From: Xestospongia bergquistia
Taxonomy: Eukaryota; Porifera; Demospongiae; Haplosclerida; Petrosiidae
NCBI GenBank assembly: GCA_963965975.1
Contig: OZ014412.1
Span: 6,822,501 to 6,886,500, forward strand
Reading direction: 5' to 3'
Length of the DNA stretch: 64,000 nucleotides
The stretch's first letter is position 1, and each line of letters opens with the position of its first letter. Shown piece by piece: positions 33,782 to 47,743 of this stretch. The translations under genes were made by a program, and so were the position numbers. Under the pieces are notes generated by a model that did no database searches, was not told the origin of the DNA, and worked only from the letters and a program-made list of their open reading frames with translations.

Positions 33782-34666
33782 CTTGTCTGCCTCATATATA
33801 TATTACAAATAGTCTAACTTGTGAACTTATATACATTATACTAATAATTATATAGTCTACACTATGTAAATAGAGTTGTATATTTTAACTATTTATGTTA
33901 TTGTTACTATGACCAACTTAATAATGTGGGCATGAGTTTAAGATGTGATGTAATCAGATAAATGTCTCTTCTCCATATATTATTAGTTCAATCATACTAT
34001 CTCTGTGTATAATAGTATGTTATTGATATTATCATATAACTCATAGATTCTATAATTAGAAATGTGTGTTATATGTTACTATATTTAGGACTCTGAAATA
34101 AAAGATTCAACAAATTTACATTCTAAACAGTCTCATTACTAATTTTCAATATAATTTATATTTACCTCAAAAACTCTACTTATACATAGACTAGAAAAAG
34201 TGACAGTACTGGATGTAAAAGACACAAATCTATTTAAAAAGGTATAGACTATATAATTATTAATATAACTATTTGTAATGTATACACATGTATCCTTGTA
34301 CCTTCCTTAGGTGTAGAAGTAGAAGATCATTATATGTTTGTGACATTTATAAACTTGGTTTTTCCACAGATAGAAAATTGACATATGGTCAAATAGTAAT
34401 TATGAATATTAATTATATTGACATTTGTTTCATAAATTTTAAAAATTGCCATCAACAGAAATATAGATTCATATGACATTTTAATTACTATTCACCTAAA
34501 GCATAGACATTATAGTTTCAGTCTACTCTAATATCAATGCTTAAAATAGTTTATTGTATCATAAAATGAAATATCAGACTTTAACAACTACTAATACAAA
34601 CTGTACTTAATTCAACATGTGTTTATAACTTCATTGTGTAGCCAGCCACATATATTATGTGTTCAT
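33782..34666. other. Intergenic spacer, array-type
   Basis: This spacer is paralogous to 18536-19432 and 40676-41510. No coding sequence is supported. Confidence 0.5.
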
Positions 34667-35510
34667 TTATAAACTAAAGTTAACATACGTACTGTTCATT
34701 GACAAATAGAACTGGATGGCATCATAAATTGAAGTATATTGTTCCTGTACAAAAGACAAATGTAAATGTAAATGACAATGTAAATATTTAACAGTTATTT
34801 TTACTTTTACTTTGAAACTTCAAATAGTGAAATCTGGTAAAACTTGTTCATCCAAAGGTAGTGGATTTTTTATAAGGATCTGGCCAATATTGTTCACACT
34901 TACTTCTTGATCCTTCCTTTAAATTAGTTACCATGACAATAATTTGTGGTCTCTCCTGCCAAATTAGACACCAGAAATCAACTGATGTTTTAGTCATTGG
35001 TCCTACACAAATTAACAACATTTATAATTCCACAGAATCTTTTTGACATATTCTCTTTGACATTGACTGAGTTCAGGATTAGGTATGAGGACAATTCTAT
35101 TGTCATCATCTGTTCAATGATCATAACAAGACAGTCATACCATATATGGTATTGATATATATACTATATACATATTGTGATGTTCTTGAATCGATTGAGA
35201 AGTTTATTCTCCTTACTAAAACCTACTGTATAGGGTTTATCTTCTTCTTTATAGTTAATGATATGATCATATTTATGATTTCATTCTTTACCTTACATTT
35301 TTCACTAAAAGCAGCATTACCATCACTATGACAACTGGCTACATGAGTACCAAGATCTTCAAGTGAAATAGGAAGAGTAGAAGGAATCTGAGAATGAAGG
35401 CTAACAGTGAGAGGTGGAGCGTGAACTAGAGAGGAGGAAATAGCATATAATGTATCAATTATACCATCATTTTGTGATGTATTACCAGTAGTAACAGCGA
35501 GTAAAGGAAT
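34667..35510 (-). pseudogene. RPTP remnant: juxtamembrane, part of D1, last D2 exon
   Basis: Pieces of the proline-rich juxtamembrane exon (about 35290-35510), the first D1 exons (35050-35260), a shortened exon 17 (34797-35006) and the final exon (34667-34745, ending NFSL-type) remain in order. The catalytic D1 exon and nearly all of D2 are deleted. The remnant follows the S1 tail directly in the direction of transcription. Confidence 0.8.
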
Positions 35511-35810
35511 ATGTCTAAATATACATTGTCCATACTACTACTAAATGTTGGAAATTGAAGACTATAAATTAAAGACAAACTAAATAGTTGCATGTTGTTT
35601 AATTTTTACTGTCACTTAGTTACACGTACACAAAGTTTTAATGAGAGTAATATAATAAATATATATAGATATTGGCTCACCAATTCATCTAATTCCCTTT
35701 CTAAATTTTGGACAGAATAGTTTTTATAAGTTGTTTCTTTGGTCCAAGTAATGGAAATAAATTATAGTACCAGTATATTTAAAACACAAACACAAAGTAC
35801 CAAATATTGG

Positions 35811-38800
35811 TTAAAAGTAACAACAGTGTTGCAATAACATTAAAACAAACACAATTATTGACAAAATAGTCAGTAAATATGTATTATGAATTAATATTGA
35901 CTCATAGACACTGGTACCAGCAACATCTGTTGTTGACAGTTGACACTCATCATATATCACTTTACTCTCATCAGTTGGTTTAGACTGATGAAGACTGTAT
36001 GGCTCACAGACTTTCATTTCAATATCTTCATCAGGTCTATAGATTGATAGTGTATGAATTAACACAAAGTAACAGAATATGACAACACTTACCCACTCTC
36101 TTTTTGATGTTCATTTTTAGAGGTAACAGTTTCTACTCTATTGAGTCTGTATAAAATTAAATTTAAATGAACATTTGCTATACTGTCTGTTATGTATAAA
36201 TTATATGACATAACAAGCTATCACTAAAGATAACAATATGACAACTTACCCACTGTCTTCTTGATGTTGATCTTTAGAAGAAGTGACAACTAGTCTGTAT
36301 CAAACAAGATAGATCTTTATACATGTAAACTTTTCTTACCGTCTGTTATGTATAAATTGTAAGACATTAGTAATAGAACAAGCTAACACTACAGATAATA
36401 ATATACCAACAAGTACACCCAGTCCAGTAATAGAACTAGTACAAGATATCAATATAAATATCAAATATTAGAGACAGTACCTTTTACTACTACGAGTACA
36501 AAATGTAGGATCTGTCATTGATGGATCAGTTAATGTTTGATTAGTAATAACTGCCCATGCTCCATAACCATTAACTGTATAACCACGTACACCAAACAGA
36601 TAACAGGTGTTAGCTACCAGATTACTTATAATCACATTTGTACTACTTGTATTAGTTTTTATCATTGGACTAAATTCATCACTAGGAGAACAACCACTAT
36701 CAAACAAATGAACAGTGTACCCTATCTCATATGTGATAATAGGATAGTCTACAGGAATATAACTAGGTACATTCCATGATATAACAGCCCATGTAGTAGA
36801 CATCAAACTGGATAGTATACTAACAAGAACAAGAACTGGATAGAAAATATAAATGTAACTCACTATAACTGACAATGTACTTACCAGCTACACTCATGTT
36901 ATATACATTACCAAATACTAGATCATATACAATGATATATCTCTCAGTAGTGGTGAGGTTGTATGTGATACTATTGTTACTAATGATCACAATATACTCA
37001 ATGATTCTACCATTACGTAGATGACAATCAATGTCTTCCCAAGTGATCCTGTTTGCCATCAAATTCACTGAAACAGCCATAATTGACTTTGGGGATCCAA
37101 GTGGAACTATAAACATTTTTAATTTATCAACATTAATAGTAACATTTTACCTGAAGTGGGTTTGGTTTCATCAAATATTGTCATTGGACTAGATTCTCCT
37201 AGTATATTACCAGCTCTTACTGTAATGATATAGTTCATACCACTAGACAATTCTCTTAATGTATAGCTGAATACTGTAGCGGACTGATGAGGACTAACAG
37301 AGACCAATGTTACATTAATTGATGTTAAAGGAGGATAAATTGGACTATAGGAGATGTTGTAGTATGTTACATAGTACTCATTTTTACGATTGGGACTAGT
37401 CCAGTTTACTGTAATAGTAGTATATGAGACATCAGTCACTGAGACACTAGTTACTGGTGTAGGAACTAGACAATAAAATAAAGTCAGATTATTTAAATAC
37501 AAATATGAACTCACCATCAAATTTTAGCAATGTTTGTGTACTATTAATTGAAGGAAGATCTTTATATGAGTGCACACTGATATTATATGTACTCAATGTT
37601 AGTCCATTGATTATAGCGTCATCTTCTGTAGTAGATAATATCTTGTAAGTACCTACTCCAGTAGTAGAGTTAATGACAATGACATATCCATTAGTCTGTG
37701 ATGACATAGTCCAGTTGACTTTAATACTAGTCTCATTTAAAATATATGACTTCACATTAGATGAAGGACCACTGGGAACTAGAAGATAAAAACTTTTGTT
37801 AATAGAGTATCATTTATTTTGAGTCCCAATGGACTACCAGTCACAGTTACAAGTAATAAATATCTGTAATATATATAATCTGTGAAGTTTGTTGTTTGTT
37901 AATTAAGTAATACGTAACTAATAAAACTAACAATGTTTTGTTTATGTATATTAGTTAAGATATTAGAAAAGATTATAAAAACATCTCCAATAGATACCTA
38001 TAATTAATATATATCTGTAATATATTTAAAGTGAAGTGTGCATCAGTTAAGATATCAGAACAAAGTTATGGAAAACCTATAAGTAGTTTATAAATGTGTG
38101 TAAGTAGTTTATAAGATAGTTTACAATATCAGATTAATAGCTATATACCTTGTAATATTACAGTGTCACTGTAGTTCACTCCTTTATACATTGATATACA
38201 GGTAACATTAACTGACACTCCCAGTGGATCAGGATATACCAGTAGTATGTTGTTGTATATGAGGAGATCAGAATCAATTAATGTATACATTGAGTTGTAC
38301 TTCATCACTCCATTCACTAACCAGTAAACATCAGTAGTAACATTGACAGTAATTGTGATACAATCAATATGATATTGAGTGTTTTGACGTTCAATAATTG
38401 ATGAAATAAATGTCCAATTTACTGATAAAATAGCTAAAACACAAAGCAAAAATATAAAAAATTCTGTAGTATTAAATACCTGAAAATAATGTCTGTACAC
38501 TAATTGTATTACTAGCTGGTCCCAGTATATCTTGATATGCTCTGACAGTGATGCTATAAGTTGTTGTTGGCTTTAGTCCCCTCAGTGTCATAACATTGTG
38601 ACTACCTCCCTTTACCTGTTGTGTCACTGTGTGTGTGTCACTAGTGGCATTGACTACATATCCATCAGCATCAGATGGAACAGGTGTCCAACTGACAGTG
38701 ATAGTGGTAGCTGTCTTGTTAACAAGAGTAGGAGGAGAGGGGGTAAATCCTGGAGCTGAGAGTATTACAAATAACTTCACATAACTATATTAGTACTTAC

Positions 38801-39705
38801 CAGTTACTGTAAGATATTGATTTCTTCTGACATGGTCAACTTTTTCATAACACCTATATTTATGATCACCATTGTTGTTTGATTGACTAAATATTCCACT
38901 ATTGATCTCCTCTGCATCCCATGTGATATTAATAGTACGAGATATTGTATTGTTATTTTTGTAAATGATATGACTTTCATTAATACAACTGTATCCAATG
39001 GTTGGTAATGAACAATTAAACTCAATACTCTGACTATTATATGCATAATACCACCTGAAGTGTCTTTTAATTCCACTTCGAATACACTGAACTGTATATT
39101 GTTGTGGTACAACTGTCATATCAGAAGGAAGTTCAACAACACTGTGTGATATGATCTGTACATGTACTACAGTAGATCAGTAACAAATGACAGTGTGTAC
39201 TAGTACAATGAAATATAACTTACAAAATATATGTACAGTAATGATGTTGGTAGTAGGATCAGAACAACTACTAGGTAGACAACACTTGAATATATTTTTA
39301 TTATCATTTCCATCAAATTCATGAAATTTTTGTTCTTTAGGTCTATATACAGTGATGTTAGCAGGATTATTAGAGACAATACAATGAAGTGGATCATTGA
39401 TATTATTGTTGTTACAGTTGACAGGTTGTCCATCAGGATTAACCCACTCTCCTCCAGACAAAGTGGAATTAGGCAATACACACTGAAGATGTGACATATA
39501 CTCATTTATTCCTGGTGTGATGTAAATATGATTGATGTATGACCCATCAGGATAACAATCTCCATTGAACATCAAGTAGATTCCTAGAATATTATCAACA
39601 AATGAAGTACTATATATTAAGTCACATACCTGAGTTTGGTGGACAGTTACTAATAACTTCATGGACACACAACAAGAAGAAAGTCAGCAGTAGTAGTACT
39701 GACAT
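35811..39705 (-). CDS. Short-tail Ig/FN3 receptor S1 with extended hydrophobic C-terminus
   Basis: Thirteen exons (39630-39705, 39224-39583, 38801-39166, 38480-38755, 38149-38433, 37515-37778, 37151-37465, 36885-37106, 36481-36835, 36340-36435, 36250-36294, 36093-36146, 35811-36036) sum to 2940 nt and 979 aa in frame. The ectodomain order is that of the phosphatases. FN3-4 (exon 8) is 60 nt short and lacks its final strand. The helix (SITGLGVLVGILLSVV, about 842-870) differs from the phosphatase helix and enters in another phase. The tail carries PYSLH, IYDEC and SVYESI; the last fits the ITIM pattern S-x-Y-x-x-I, which in other animals binds SH2 phosphatases. The TGA that ends the sister tails is TTA here, adding 27 mostly hydrophobic residues. 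The protein is probably a cell-surface receptor; no enzyme domain. Confidence 0.85.
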
Positions 39706-40675
39706 TGTCTTGTTATTAAGAAAACGTTTCTTTCTAATCTTCAATACATTCACTACTAAATATACCTGACAACTTCTCTTACATAATAGCATTTTAATAG
39801 TCATACATGATATGATGACAATCATAGTTGATGTTGTTAATGTAAATAAATATCCAAATATAACAGTAAATGTCTCTATAAACAAATCAGTATTATTATA
39901 TACACATCAACTATAATACTCTAACCTGTTGACACTATAGCATTATTAGATGGATGTTTGTTAAACTAGATATGACACATGATGATTGAATTGTTTGTAA
40001 ATATGGTAATAATTAACATTTTCATTGCCATGAAGACTTATAAGTTGTTGAATGAAATTGAAATTATAGCATCAAGTCCACCATAAATTTCTTAAAGCAT
40101 ATTTTAAACTTCTCTATCTCTTATCACATCTATATAATATGTATGTTCCATTATTAGATGACTGTCGATAAACACATGTCTGTTCCATTTCTAGTGATAT
40201 TTATGTCCTTTAAATGTACCTGAGTAATGAAAATATAGTTATATGATAATAGAGTTATACACTTACTGATTTGATATGGTTCTTTTATTGTTGATTCTAA
40301 TGAATTATACATTTTAGTCTCAAATTATATATTATTGCCTTTTAAAATTAATTTTCAATCTATTTCTATTTAATTAGTCTTGCTATTACGCCATAGTGAA
40401 CAAGGTAGTATATTCATAAAACAAAGAAGATTGCACAGTCAAGAATTGACTCCGTTAAAAACCAATAAAGATATGAACCATCACCATAACAAAACAAGGT
40501 AGCTTGTTGACCAAAGCTGACATTAATAGAGTAAGGACATTATAACAGATCTGAAACAACTTTAAATGTTTGTTATTCTCAGATCTTACATCCATAATGG
40601 CAGCATAATGAACAGGATAGCAAATTCAAAAGACAAAGAAGTTTGCAATTTCTTTGAGAAACAATTCGTCTTGTT
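39706..40675 (-). pseudogene. Relic of the small Ig/FN3 receptor upstream of S1
   Basis: The transmembrane exon (about 39785-39895) is well kept and reads open into the S1 signal-peptide exon. The cysteine-bearing exon (about 40070-40220) has lost internal blocks. Shreds of the Ig exon (about 40440-40530) and two signal-peptide exons follow. Confidence 0.7.
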
Positions 40676-41510
40676 TGTCTTAAGTATACATTGCAAATAG
40701 TGTAACTTATGAACTTATAGATATTATACTAATAATGACTATAGTCTACACAATGTAAATAGACTTGTATATTTTAACTGTTTATGTTTATAACTGTATG
40801 ATCAACTTAATAATATGGGCATGAGTTTAATACACGATGTAATCAGACAAAATGTCTCTTCTCCATATATTACTAGTTAAATCATACAATTTCTGTATAA
40901 TTATAGTAGTATATATGTCATTGATATTATCATATAACTCATAGATTCTAAAATTAGCAATGTGTGTTATATGTTACTATATTTAGAATTCTGAAATAAA
41001 AAATTCAACAAATTTACTCTATTTATACATAGACTAGAAAAAGTGGCAGGTCTGGATGTAAAATATACCAGTCTATTCACATAGTATAGACTATATAATT
41101 ATTAATATAACAAGTTAGACTATTTGTAATGTATACACATGTATCCTTGTACCTTCCTTGGGTGTAGAAGTAGAAGATCATTACATCTTTGGGTCATTTT
41201 AAAAAATTGGTTTATCTACATATAGAAAATTAATATGTGGTCATATATTATAGTATGTATATTGACATTTGTTTCATAAATTTTAAAAAATCACCATCAA
41301 CAGAAATATAAAAATAATACAACTCTCTTAAAACTCACTTAAAACATAGACATTAGAGTTTCCTTCCATTCTAATATTGATAGTTTATTGTATTACATAA
41401 TTAGCAAATGAAATATCAGGTTATAGCAACTACTAATACATGCTATTCTTAATTCAACATGTCTTTATAGCTACCTAGTGTAGCCAGCCATATATATTAT
41501 ATGTGCTCAT
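40676..41510. other. Intergenic spacer, array-type
   Basis: Paralogous to the spacers after R1 and R2, without the 841-bp insertion seen at 9469-10309. No gene is supported. Confidence 0.5.
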
Positions 41511-44500
41511 TTATAAACTAAAGTTAGCATATGTACTGTTCATTGACAGATAGAACTGGATGACATCATAAATTGAAGTATATTGTTCCTGTACAAGACA
41601 ACATGAGATATCAGTCTATTATTAATAAACTACTCTATTGTTACCAGTGTAGTAACAGCTCCTGGTTTGCTTCTTTTAACAGCTTTGGTCACTTGAAATA
41701 CATCTATTACACCTTCTGTCTTACACTGTTCTAGAGCAATACTTAGTGAACAATATACTCCAGAATGACTCACTGTGTCACTAGAGGAAAAGGAGATGGA
41801 AAATGAAACTTTGTCATGTTTGTAGTCTCTCTACCTGCAATGTACAACTATTGGTCCTCCTCCAATCTTTTGTTGTACTTTAATAACTCCATCAATAACT
41901 TGTAACAATGTCTGAGGTTGTCTGACACAACCATCATTAGGCCAGTCCAGTACTTGGAACTGAACTAAATTGTAAGTCAATCCCTTAATAAATATTGCTA
42001 TCATTAACTTCATTTCTTTTTTGAAAGCTCTCTCACCTCGTTAGATAAATTGTTAATAAGAAGATTTCTCACAATATATCCTTGCTTCTCTTCTTCTGAA
42101 GTACATCTTATACAGTATTCACCATGTTGAACAATATCTGTTGTTGGCCAGTACTGATAACATGTTTCCTAATTAATAGCAATAAAATATTATATAAAGC
42201 ATAAAATACTTACCTTTCCATTCTCTTCTAGTCCACATAACATAACAATAGCAGACACTTTATAATCCATTATCATCTTCCAAAAGTCTCTGGTAGTGTT
42301 CTCCATTGGACTCTGAGTTATAATGAACGCTTTCTTCTCACGATAACCCTAATGAAGATTTAATTAATAAACAACACATCAACTTATTAACTCACATTTA
42401 AGAAAGAGGCATGAATATAGCCTTTAGTACCATGAAGTGTAACAAGAAATCTCTCAGCTAAAAATATATTGTCAATAGAATTAGGTTTAATTTTTTAACA
42501 CTCCTTACGTGGTAGATACTTGTCAGAACGATTTTTATCACTGTTGATCTTTGCTGTATTACAGTAAACATCATCAGGATCAGGAGTTATTTGAGATAAA
42601 AGATTAAATTGAGATTCTAGACCTGTCTGGTGTGTTTTGGAATTAACATTTTTAAGTTTTTGAAGCTCAAATTGGTACTTATATGCTGTGATATCTGTTT
42701 CTCCACAAATAATTGTTTCTAATACAGCATCATGAACAAAAGCATACTGTTCCTATAAAGGTAATACATTGTATAAGGAACAGTTCTTGATATCATGACT
42801 TACAGCTGTTTGTACCATCTTCATTCTCTGTTCTCTGAGTCTATTGATAATACCAGCAATATCTACTACTCCCTCTCTACTAGCCTGTTCTAGAGCTATG
42901 TCCACAGCAATATATGTACCAGTACGACCTACACCAGCACTACAATGGACTAAGATGGGACCTTTAGATGGAGACCATGTATTAGTCACTCGTTTGTGAA
43001 GGATCATCAAAGGAGTAACATAGTCAGGTACTCCTTGATCAGGCCAGGAAGTAAGATGATATTGTGTTATGTCATGAGTGTGATTGGATCCATCCTCTAT
43101 CTATTAACAGACAAATCTACATGTATTTAACAGTTATCTTTACTTTCACTTTGAGACTTCGAATAGTGAAATCTGGTAAAACTTGTTCATCCAGTATTGT
43201 AACAATGAATGGTCCAAAGGTAGTGCATTCTTTATGAGGATCTGGCCAATATTGTTCACATTTACTTCTTGATCCTTCCTTTAAATTAGTTACCATGACA
43301 ATAATTTGTGGTCTCTCCTGCCAAATTAGACACCAGAAATCAACCAATGTTTTAGTCATTGGTCCTACACAAAAATAACAACAATCGTAATTTCATGGAA
43401 TCTGTCATGTCTACATGTCTACCTTGTGATGCTATAAACTTCTTAGGACAACTATAGCCCTAATATACATTATAGTAATAATAGTAAATAACTATATCAA
43501 GTACTAGTAACTTACATCTATATAACTAGCATTGATATATTCTCTTTGACATTGATTGAGTTCAGGATTATGTATGAGGACAATTCTATTGTCATCATCT
43601 GTTCAATGATTATAACATGTGTTACCAGTATGTACTTATATTGAGTATATATACTACTAATAATTACATAATATAAACTACATAGTAAGATATCTGTATT
43701 ATATATGGTATTGATATCATATGTACTACATACATGTTGTGATGTTCTTGAATCGGTTGAGAAGTTTATTCTCCTTACTAAAACCCACTGTACAAGGTTT
43801 GTCTTCTCCTTTGTACAGCCCCTATCAATTAATGATATAATCATACTATCATTTCATTCTTACCTTATATTGTTCACTAAAAGCTGCATTACTATCACTA
43901 TGACAACTGGCTACATGAGTACCAAGATCATCAACTGATATGGGAAGAGTAGGAGGGATCTGAGGATCAAAATTAATAGTGGGAGGAGGAACGTGAACTG
44001 GAGAGGAGGGAACAGTATATAATGCACCACCATTTTGTGATTTATTATGAGTTGTATTAGTGGGTATAGGGATGTCAGTAATTGCTGAATATTCTAACAA
44101 GACAAACAATGTTACTTGTAATATATTAACATATTGTATACCTGGTTCAGGTAATGATATCTCAATATTAGCTTGTTGTTCTACATTCTCATAACCAGCT
44201 GTATTTAATAAAGAGTAATGACTGGACATTTTCAATTTATTAACTACAGCATACTGTTGTTCTTCTAATGAACATAAAACAATAACAATATTCTAATTAA
44301 GTCTACTGTACCTGTTTGTGGTCTAATTTTTTTCTTTTCAGTTAGTATAAAGTTTTCATTATTATAAATTTGTTTTGACTTCTTGTTTATTTTTCTTTGT
44401 CTATTTTTAACCATACACACTTTTAATATATGTATGTATACTACCTTACAACACATACTACAATTAGTATCACTACTATTAGCAATATAGTTAAGACAAT

Positions 44501-47500
44501 AGCACCAACAGCTCCACCTGCTATAACTATATTCAAATAAAATTTTGCTTTATTTGTTTGGCACTATTACAAAAGTAAAGCTATACATAAATTTATTTTA
44601 CCTTCATTAGTAATCACTGTTGTTGTTGAAAAGTCAACTAGTGTTTGATTAGCAGAAATTGTCCATACTCCATAACCATTAACAGTGTAACCACGTACAC
44701 CAAACAGATAACAGGTGTTTCCTATCAGATTATGTATAGTCATATTTGTACTACTTTTATTAGTTTTAATCATTGGACTAAACTCATCATTAGGAGAACA
44801 ACTACCATTAGACTGATGAGTAGTGTGCCCTATCTCATATGTGATAATGGGATAGTCTACAGGAATATAACTAGGTACACTCCATGAGATAACAGCCCAT
44901 GTAGTAGACATCAAACTGGATAGTGTACCAACTGGACCAGGAACTGTGTAGAAAATAAAAATGCAACTCACTAGAACTGACAATGTACTTACCAGTTCCT
45001 ATCTGTACTTGTACAGAATCACTGAAAGGACCTCTTCCAACAGAATTGACACCAGCTACACTCATGTTATATACATTACCAAATACTAGATCATTTATAA
45101 TGATATATCTCTCAGTACTAGTGAGGTTGTATGTGACACTATTGTTACTAATGATCACAATATACTCAATGATTCTACCATTACGTAGATGACAGTTAAT
45201 ATCTTCCCATATGATTTTGTTTGATGTCAAATTTACTGAAAGAGCCATAATTGACTTTGGGGACCCAAATGGAACTAAAAGATTATATTATTCAAATAAT
45301 ATTAATAGATATATTTTACCTGAAGTGGGTTTTGTTTCATCAAATGTCATTATTGGATTAGACTCTCCTAATACATTACCAGCTCTCATTGTGATGATAT
45401 AGTTCATACCACTGAGCAATTTACTTAAAATGTAACTAAATGTTGTAATGGACTGATGAGAAATAACAGAGACTAATGTCACATTCACAGAAAATAATTC
45501 AAAACAATATGGACTATAGGAGATGTTGTAATATGTTACATAGTTACCATCATTACTATTGAGACTAGTCCAGTTTATTGTAATAGTAGTAGTTGAGACA
45601 TTAGTTACTAATAGACTAGTTACTGGTGTAGGAACTAAACAATGAAGTAAGATTCTTTTTATCCAAATATGAACTCACCATTAAACCTTAACAATGTTTG
45701 TGTACTACTAATTGAAGGAAGATCTTTATATGAGTACACATTGATGTTATATGTACTCAATGTTAGTCCATTGAATATAACTTCATGTTCTGTAGTAGAT
45801 AATATTTTGTTGGTACCTACTCCAGTAGTAGAGTTAATAACAACGACATATCCATTAGTCTGTGATGACATAGTCCAGTTGACTTTGATACTAGTCTCAT
45901 TTAAAATATATGCCATCACATTAGATGGAGGACCACTAGGAACTAGAAGATGAAAACATTGTTAATAGAGCAACAACTATTTTGGGGCCAACGGATCCCA
46001 GTCCAACTACAACTAATAAATATCTGTAATATATATAATCTGTGACATTTATTGTTTGCTAATTAAGTAAACAGTAACTAATAAAACTAACAATTTTTTG
46101 TTTACATATGTTATATTAGACTATCAGAACAAAGTTATGCAAAACCTATATGTACTATAATAGCAGTATATATATGATATCAGATGAATAGCTATATACC
46201 TTGTAATATCACAGTGTCACTGTAGTTCACTCCTTTATACATTGCTATACAGGTAACATTAACTGACATTCCGAGTGGATCAGGATATACCAGTAGTGTG
46301 TTGTTGTATATGAAGAGATCAGAATCAAGTAATATATACATTGAATTGTTCTTCATCACTCCATTCACTAACCAGTAAACATCAGTAGTTACATTGACAG
46401 TAATTGTCATACAATTAATATGATATTGAGTGTTTTGAAGTTCAGTAATTGATGAAATAAATGTCCAATTTACTGATAAAATAACTAAATTACAAAGCAA
46501 AAAATTAAAATAAACTTCTGTACCACAAATACCTGAAAATAATGTCTGTACACTAATTGTATTACTAGCAGGTCCAAGTATATCTTGATATGCTCTGATT
46601 GTGATGTTGTAAGTTGTTACTGGTATTAGTCCTTTCAGTGTCATCTCATTCTGACTACCTCCCTTTACTTGTTGTGTCACAGTGTGTGTGTCACTAGTGG
46701 CATTGACTACATATCCATCAGCATCAGATGAAACAGGTCTCCAACTGACAGTGATAGTGGTAGCTGTCTTGTTGACAAGAGTAGGAGGAGAAGGAGTAAA
46801 TCCTGGAGCTGAGAGAATTACAAATGACTTCATGTAACTATAATAGTAGTACTTACCAGTTACTGTAAGATATTGATTTCTTCTGACATAGTCAACTTTT
46901 TCATAACACCTATATTTATGATCACCATTGTTGTTTGATTGACTAAATATTCCACTATTGATCTTCTCTCCATTCCATGTCATATTAATAGTACGAGATA
47001 TTGTATTGTTATTATTGTAAATGATATGACTTTCATTAATACAACTGTATCCAATGCTTGGTAATGAACAATCAAATTCAATACTCTGACTATTATATAC
47101 ATAATACCACCTGAAGTGTCTTTTAATTCCACTTAGAATACACTGAACTGTGTATTGTTGTGGTACAACTGTCATATCAGAAGGAAGTTCAACAACACTG
47201 TGTGATATGATCTCCACATGTACTATAGTAGATCAGTAACAAGTGACAGTGTGTACTAGTACAATGAAATATAACTTACAAAATATATTAACAGTAATCA
47301 TGTTGGTAGTAGGATCAGAACAATTAGTGGGTAGACAACACTTGTAGTAATTTTTATGTGGAACAGCTTCATTAAATGTTATACTATCATTAAGTCTGTA
47401 TAGACTGATACTAGCTGGATTATTAGTTTTGTCACAATGGAGAGGATTAGTATTACAAGTGAGAGGGTTTCCATTAGGATCAACCCATTGTCCTCCAGAC

Positions 47501-47743
47501 AAAATAGTATTAGGTAATGCACACTTCAGAGGAGAATAGTTGGGTTCTCCTTTTGTGATGTAAATATGATTGATGTAGGATCCACTAGGATAACAATCTC
47601 CATTGAACATCAGATAGATACCTAGAATATTGTCAATAAATAATATACTACTTATTAAGTCACATACCTGAGTTTGGTGGACAGTTACTAATAACTTCAT
47701 TGACACAAAACAAGAAGAAAGTCAGCAGTAGTAGTACTGACAT
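41511..47743 (-). CDS. Receptor protein tyrosine phosphatase R3
   Basis: There are 25 exons: ectodomain 47668-47743, 47280-47621, 46857-47222, 46533-46808, 46200-46484, 45679-45942, 45320-45634, 44993-45274, 44602-44943; helix 44445-44526; juxtamembrane 44312-44400, 44142-44264, 43864-44093; D1 43734-43821, 43516-43598, 43423-43459, 43144-43364, 42804-43100; D2 42509-42752, 42396-42457, 42214-42348, 42037-42168, 41835-41983, 41645-41780, 41511-41588. They sum to 4734 nt and 1577 aa with no break. D1 has SWPDQGVP (Asp about 1188), HCSAGVGRTG (Cys about 1220) and QTAEQY and should be active. In D2 the WPD aspartate is Asn and the P-loop reads HCSDTVSHSG, so even the phosphate-binding Arg (about 1512) is His; D2 must be catalytically dead. 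The juxtamembrane part has a GYENV tyrosine site and a proline-rich stretch. Confidence 0.92.
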
